NCBI GenBank assembly: GCA_902766985.1
Contig: CACXFP010000102.1
Span: 1-13,533 of the forward strand
DNA: 13,533 nt
Direction: 5' to 3'
Source: an uncultured Bacteroidia bacterium
GTDB taxonomy: Bacteria; Bacteroidota; Bacteroidia; Bacteroidales; UBA932
The translations under genes and the position numbers were made by a program. Under the pieces are notes generated by a model that did no database searches, was not told the origin of the DNA, and saw nothing but the letters and a program-made list of their open reading frames with translations. Below, one piece after another: positions 11,682 through 13,533 of this stretch (the stretch's first letter is position 1; each line of letters opens with the position of its first letter).

Positions 11682-13533
11682 CTCAACTCAGCTCCGTATT
11701 CATTCATGAATGTGGACAGTATCCTGCCCATGGCCTTCTCGGTATCCGCATCCTGAAGGGTCTTTTCAGGATCCTGGAGGATGAAGCCAAGCGCATACTG
11801 TTTCTTGCCCTGCGGTATCTTGTCGCCCCTGTAAACATCGAAGAGGGTGACTTCCCTGAGGATCTTCCTGGCGGACTTGAATGCGCTGGAACGGAGGTCG
11901 GCATAACGGACCCCCTCGTCGAGAAGGAGGGCAAGGTCCCTGCGGACTTCGGGGAAACGCGGCATTTCCTTGAACCTGATCTTGTCGCGACGGACCAGTT
12001 CAAAGAGAGCAGGCCATGAAATTTCAGCGGCATAGACCGGCTGCTTGATATCGAACTTCCTGGCAAGGGCCGGATTTACCGTGCCCATGGTCGCGAGCAC
12101 GGGACCATGTCCGGGAAGGCTGTACACCTGTCCTTCAGAGAAAATGTCGCCGGGGGCGGGAGAAATCTCCATCTGGTAGATGTCTGCACCATAACGCTTG
12201 ATCAGAAGTTCAAGAACACCCTTCAGTTGGAAATAGCTGCTGCCGGACTGCGCACCTGTCCAGGACTTGTCGCCTGCACCGGTTATCATCATGCAGAATG
12301 CCTGATGTTCCTCGTATGAGGAGAGCGTAGTGCCATCACCTTCAGGAAGTCTCTGGTATACAGAGCCGTACTCGAATGTCTTCATGGAACGGACCTGGCG
12401 GTTGAGGTTGTAGGACACGACTTCAAGGCCGCTCAGTATCAGTGTCTGCCTGAGGACGTTAAGGTCATTGGAAAGAGGGTTGACAATCCTCACGCACCTC
12501 TCCTTGGGGTAAGTGGACAGGGAAGAATAATAATCGGCCTTGGTGAGGGAATTGTTCATCGTCTCAACGAATCCGTTGGAGGCGAGGAAATTCGAGATGC
12601 TGTTGCGGATCGCCTCCGGCTCAGGGGTTGGAGTGGCGTTCACGGACATCTTCATATGCTTGGGGAGGTCGATGTTATTATATCCGTATATCCTGAGGAT
12701 TTCCTCCACCACATCGCATTCCCTGGTAACGTCTACCATGTACGAAGGGGCGGCCACACGGGCTCCGCCTTCCCTCTTTTCCAGGAAACCGTATCCCAGG
12801 TATCCCAGTATCTTCTCAATGGTTTCGTAACCGATCTTCTTGCCGATGAATTCCTCGATCCTGTCGTAGTCGAGGTCGATTTCCTTTTCCTTATAGGGAG
12901 ACGGGCAGAATTCCTGCATCTTGCCTGACACATGGCCTCCCGCGACCTTTACGATAAGGTCCGCGGCCCTCTTGGCGGCGTAGACGGTAACGAGGGGATC
13001 GCCGCCGCGCTCGTTGTGGAAGGAGGCGTCGGTCTGGAGCTGATGCTTCTTTGAAGTCCTGCGGATCGATCCGGGATCGAAGTAGGCGCTCTCGAGAAGG
13101 ACATTCACGGTGGAGTCGGAGACTCCGGAATCCTCGCCTCCGAACACTCCGCCAAGGCACATGGGGCCGTTTGAGTCGGCAATGACTATATCCGTGGCGG
13201 CAAGCGTCCTCTCCTGTCCGTCAAGCGTCCTGAGCTTTTCACCTTCAGCCGCCCTGCGGACGATCACCTTCCTTCCCGCTATCTTGTCGGCATCGAAGGT
13301 ATGGAGCGGCTGTCCCAGTTCGAAGAGCACGAAATTGGAGATGTCCACGATATTGTTGATCGGCTTGAGCCCTATCGCCATGAGCCTCTTCTGGAGCCAT
13401 TCGGGCGAGGGAGCCACCTTGACACCCTCGATTGTAGTTCCCGTGTAACGGGGAGCAGCTTCGGGGTCCTGTACCTCCACGGGGATGGCTTCCCCTTCCC
13501 CTTCGCTGTATCCGGACACGTCAGGATACTTCA
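11678..13533 (-). CDS. pheT: Phenylalanine-tRNA ligase beta subunit (5' end outside window)
   Basis: 617 codons plus stop are visible; about 200 N-terminal residues, including the tRNA-binding OB domain, lie beyond the right edge. PheT pairs with PheS as an alpha2beta2 enzyme that charges tRNA-Phe. Visible parts (numbered from the GTG at 13519): B3/B4 editing domain (about 25-195) with NNIVDISNFVLFELGQPLHT and GGVFGGEDSGVS; B5 domain (about 208-285) ending CDVVEEILRIYGYNNIDLP; the catalytic-like core; and a C-terminal FDX-ACB tRNA-binding domain (about 520-613) with RFPEVRRDLALLLDE, LFDVYRG and the terminal GAELR. The in-frame GTG at 13519 is not the real start, since the frame stays open to the edge (KYPDV before it). 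The usual RFERG segment reads HNERGGDP. It is the first visible gene of a five-gene operon. Confidence 0.97.
   Translation of the reverse strand, partial: KYPDVSGYSEGEGEAIPVEVQDPEAAPRYTGTTIEGVKVAPSPEWLQKRLMAIGLKPINNIVDISNFVLFELGQPLHTFDADKIAGRKVIVRRAAEGEKLRTLDGQERTLAATDIVIADSNGPMCLGGVFGGEDSGVSDSTVNVLLESAYFDPGSIRRTSKKHQLQTDASFHNERGGDPLVTVYAAKRAADLIVKVAGGHVSGKMQEFCPSPYKEKEIDLDYDRIEEFIGKKIGYETIEKILGYLGYGFLEKREGGARVAAPSYMVDVTRECDVVEEILRIYGYNNIDLPKHMKMSVNATPTPEPEAIRNSISNFLASNGFVETMNNSLTKADYYSSLSTYPKERCVRIVNPLSNDLNVLRQTLILSGLEVVSYNLNRQVRSMKTFEYGSVYQRLPEGDGTTLSSYEEHQAFCMMITGAGDKSWTGAQSGSSYFQLKGVLELLIKRYGADIYQMEISPAPGDIFSEGQVYSLPGHGPVLATMGTVNPALARKFDIKQPVYAAEISWPALFELVRRDKIRFKEMPRFPEVRRDLALLLDEGVRYADLRSSAFKSARKILREVTLFDVYRGDKIPQGKKQYALGFILQDPEKTLQDADTEKAMGRILSTFMNEYGAELR

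Noticed and set aside
1..13533. CRISPR arrays, insertion sequences, integrase or attachment sites, including at the tRNA 3' end
   Set aside because: No direct-repeat array, transposase, integrase or duplicated tRNA 3' end was seen; the window reads as ordinary packed chromosome.

Overview
The window looks like chromosomal DNA from a gut-type Bacteroidales bacterium. Evidence: FimB/Mfa2, DUF3575 and DUF4296 proteins; lipoprotein signals; starts without clear Shine-Dalgarno sites; and promoters of the Bacteroides type (TTTG, about 19 bp, TAnnTTTG). The genus cannot be fixed from sequence alone; a Rikenellaceae or RC9/Cryptobacteroides-like lineage is a guess. Every gene I accept is on the minus strand, so transcription runs from high to low coordinates. 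Coding density is very high and no gene-free stretch reaches 300 bases.

Block 1 (13533 to about 8114) is one tightly packed operon: pheT (5' end outside the window), a DUF4296 lipoprotein, an amidohydrolase, a radical SAM protein and deoC. The first four are joined by ATGA, ATGA and TGATG stop/start overlaps, and deoC follows after 10 bp. A strong intrinsic terminator lies behind deoC.

Block 2 (about 8108 to 5130) is a self-contained cassette for the cell envelope. It encodes a large lipoprotein with an HExxH zinc-peptidase motif, a DUF3575 beta-barrel-like protein, and a FimB/Mfa2-family lipoprotein. It has its own promoter, and a perfect 10-bp inverted repeat brackets the -33 region. No major fimbrillin is next to it in the window.

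Block 3 (5116 to 4958) is a tRNA-Leu(CAG) gene with a textbook Bacteroides promoter and its own terminator.

Block 4 (about 4940 to 1, continuing off the left edge) is a sugar-use operon: a secreted GH2 glycosidase with discoidin-like N-terminal domains, a free methionine-(R)-sulfoxide reductase, a CBM9-like protein with no signal peptide, and the first 26 codons of an FGGY sugar kinase that looks like a ribulokinase. The likely logic is extracytoplasmic cleavage of a glycan followed by phosphorylation of the released sugar in the cytoplasm. The role of the reductase in this operon is not obvious.
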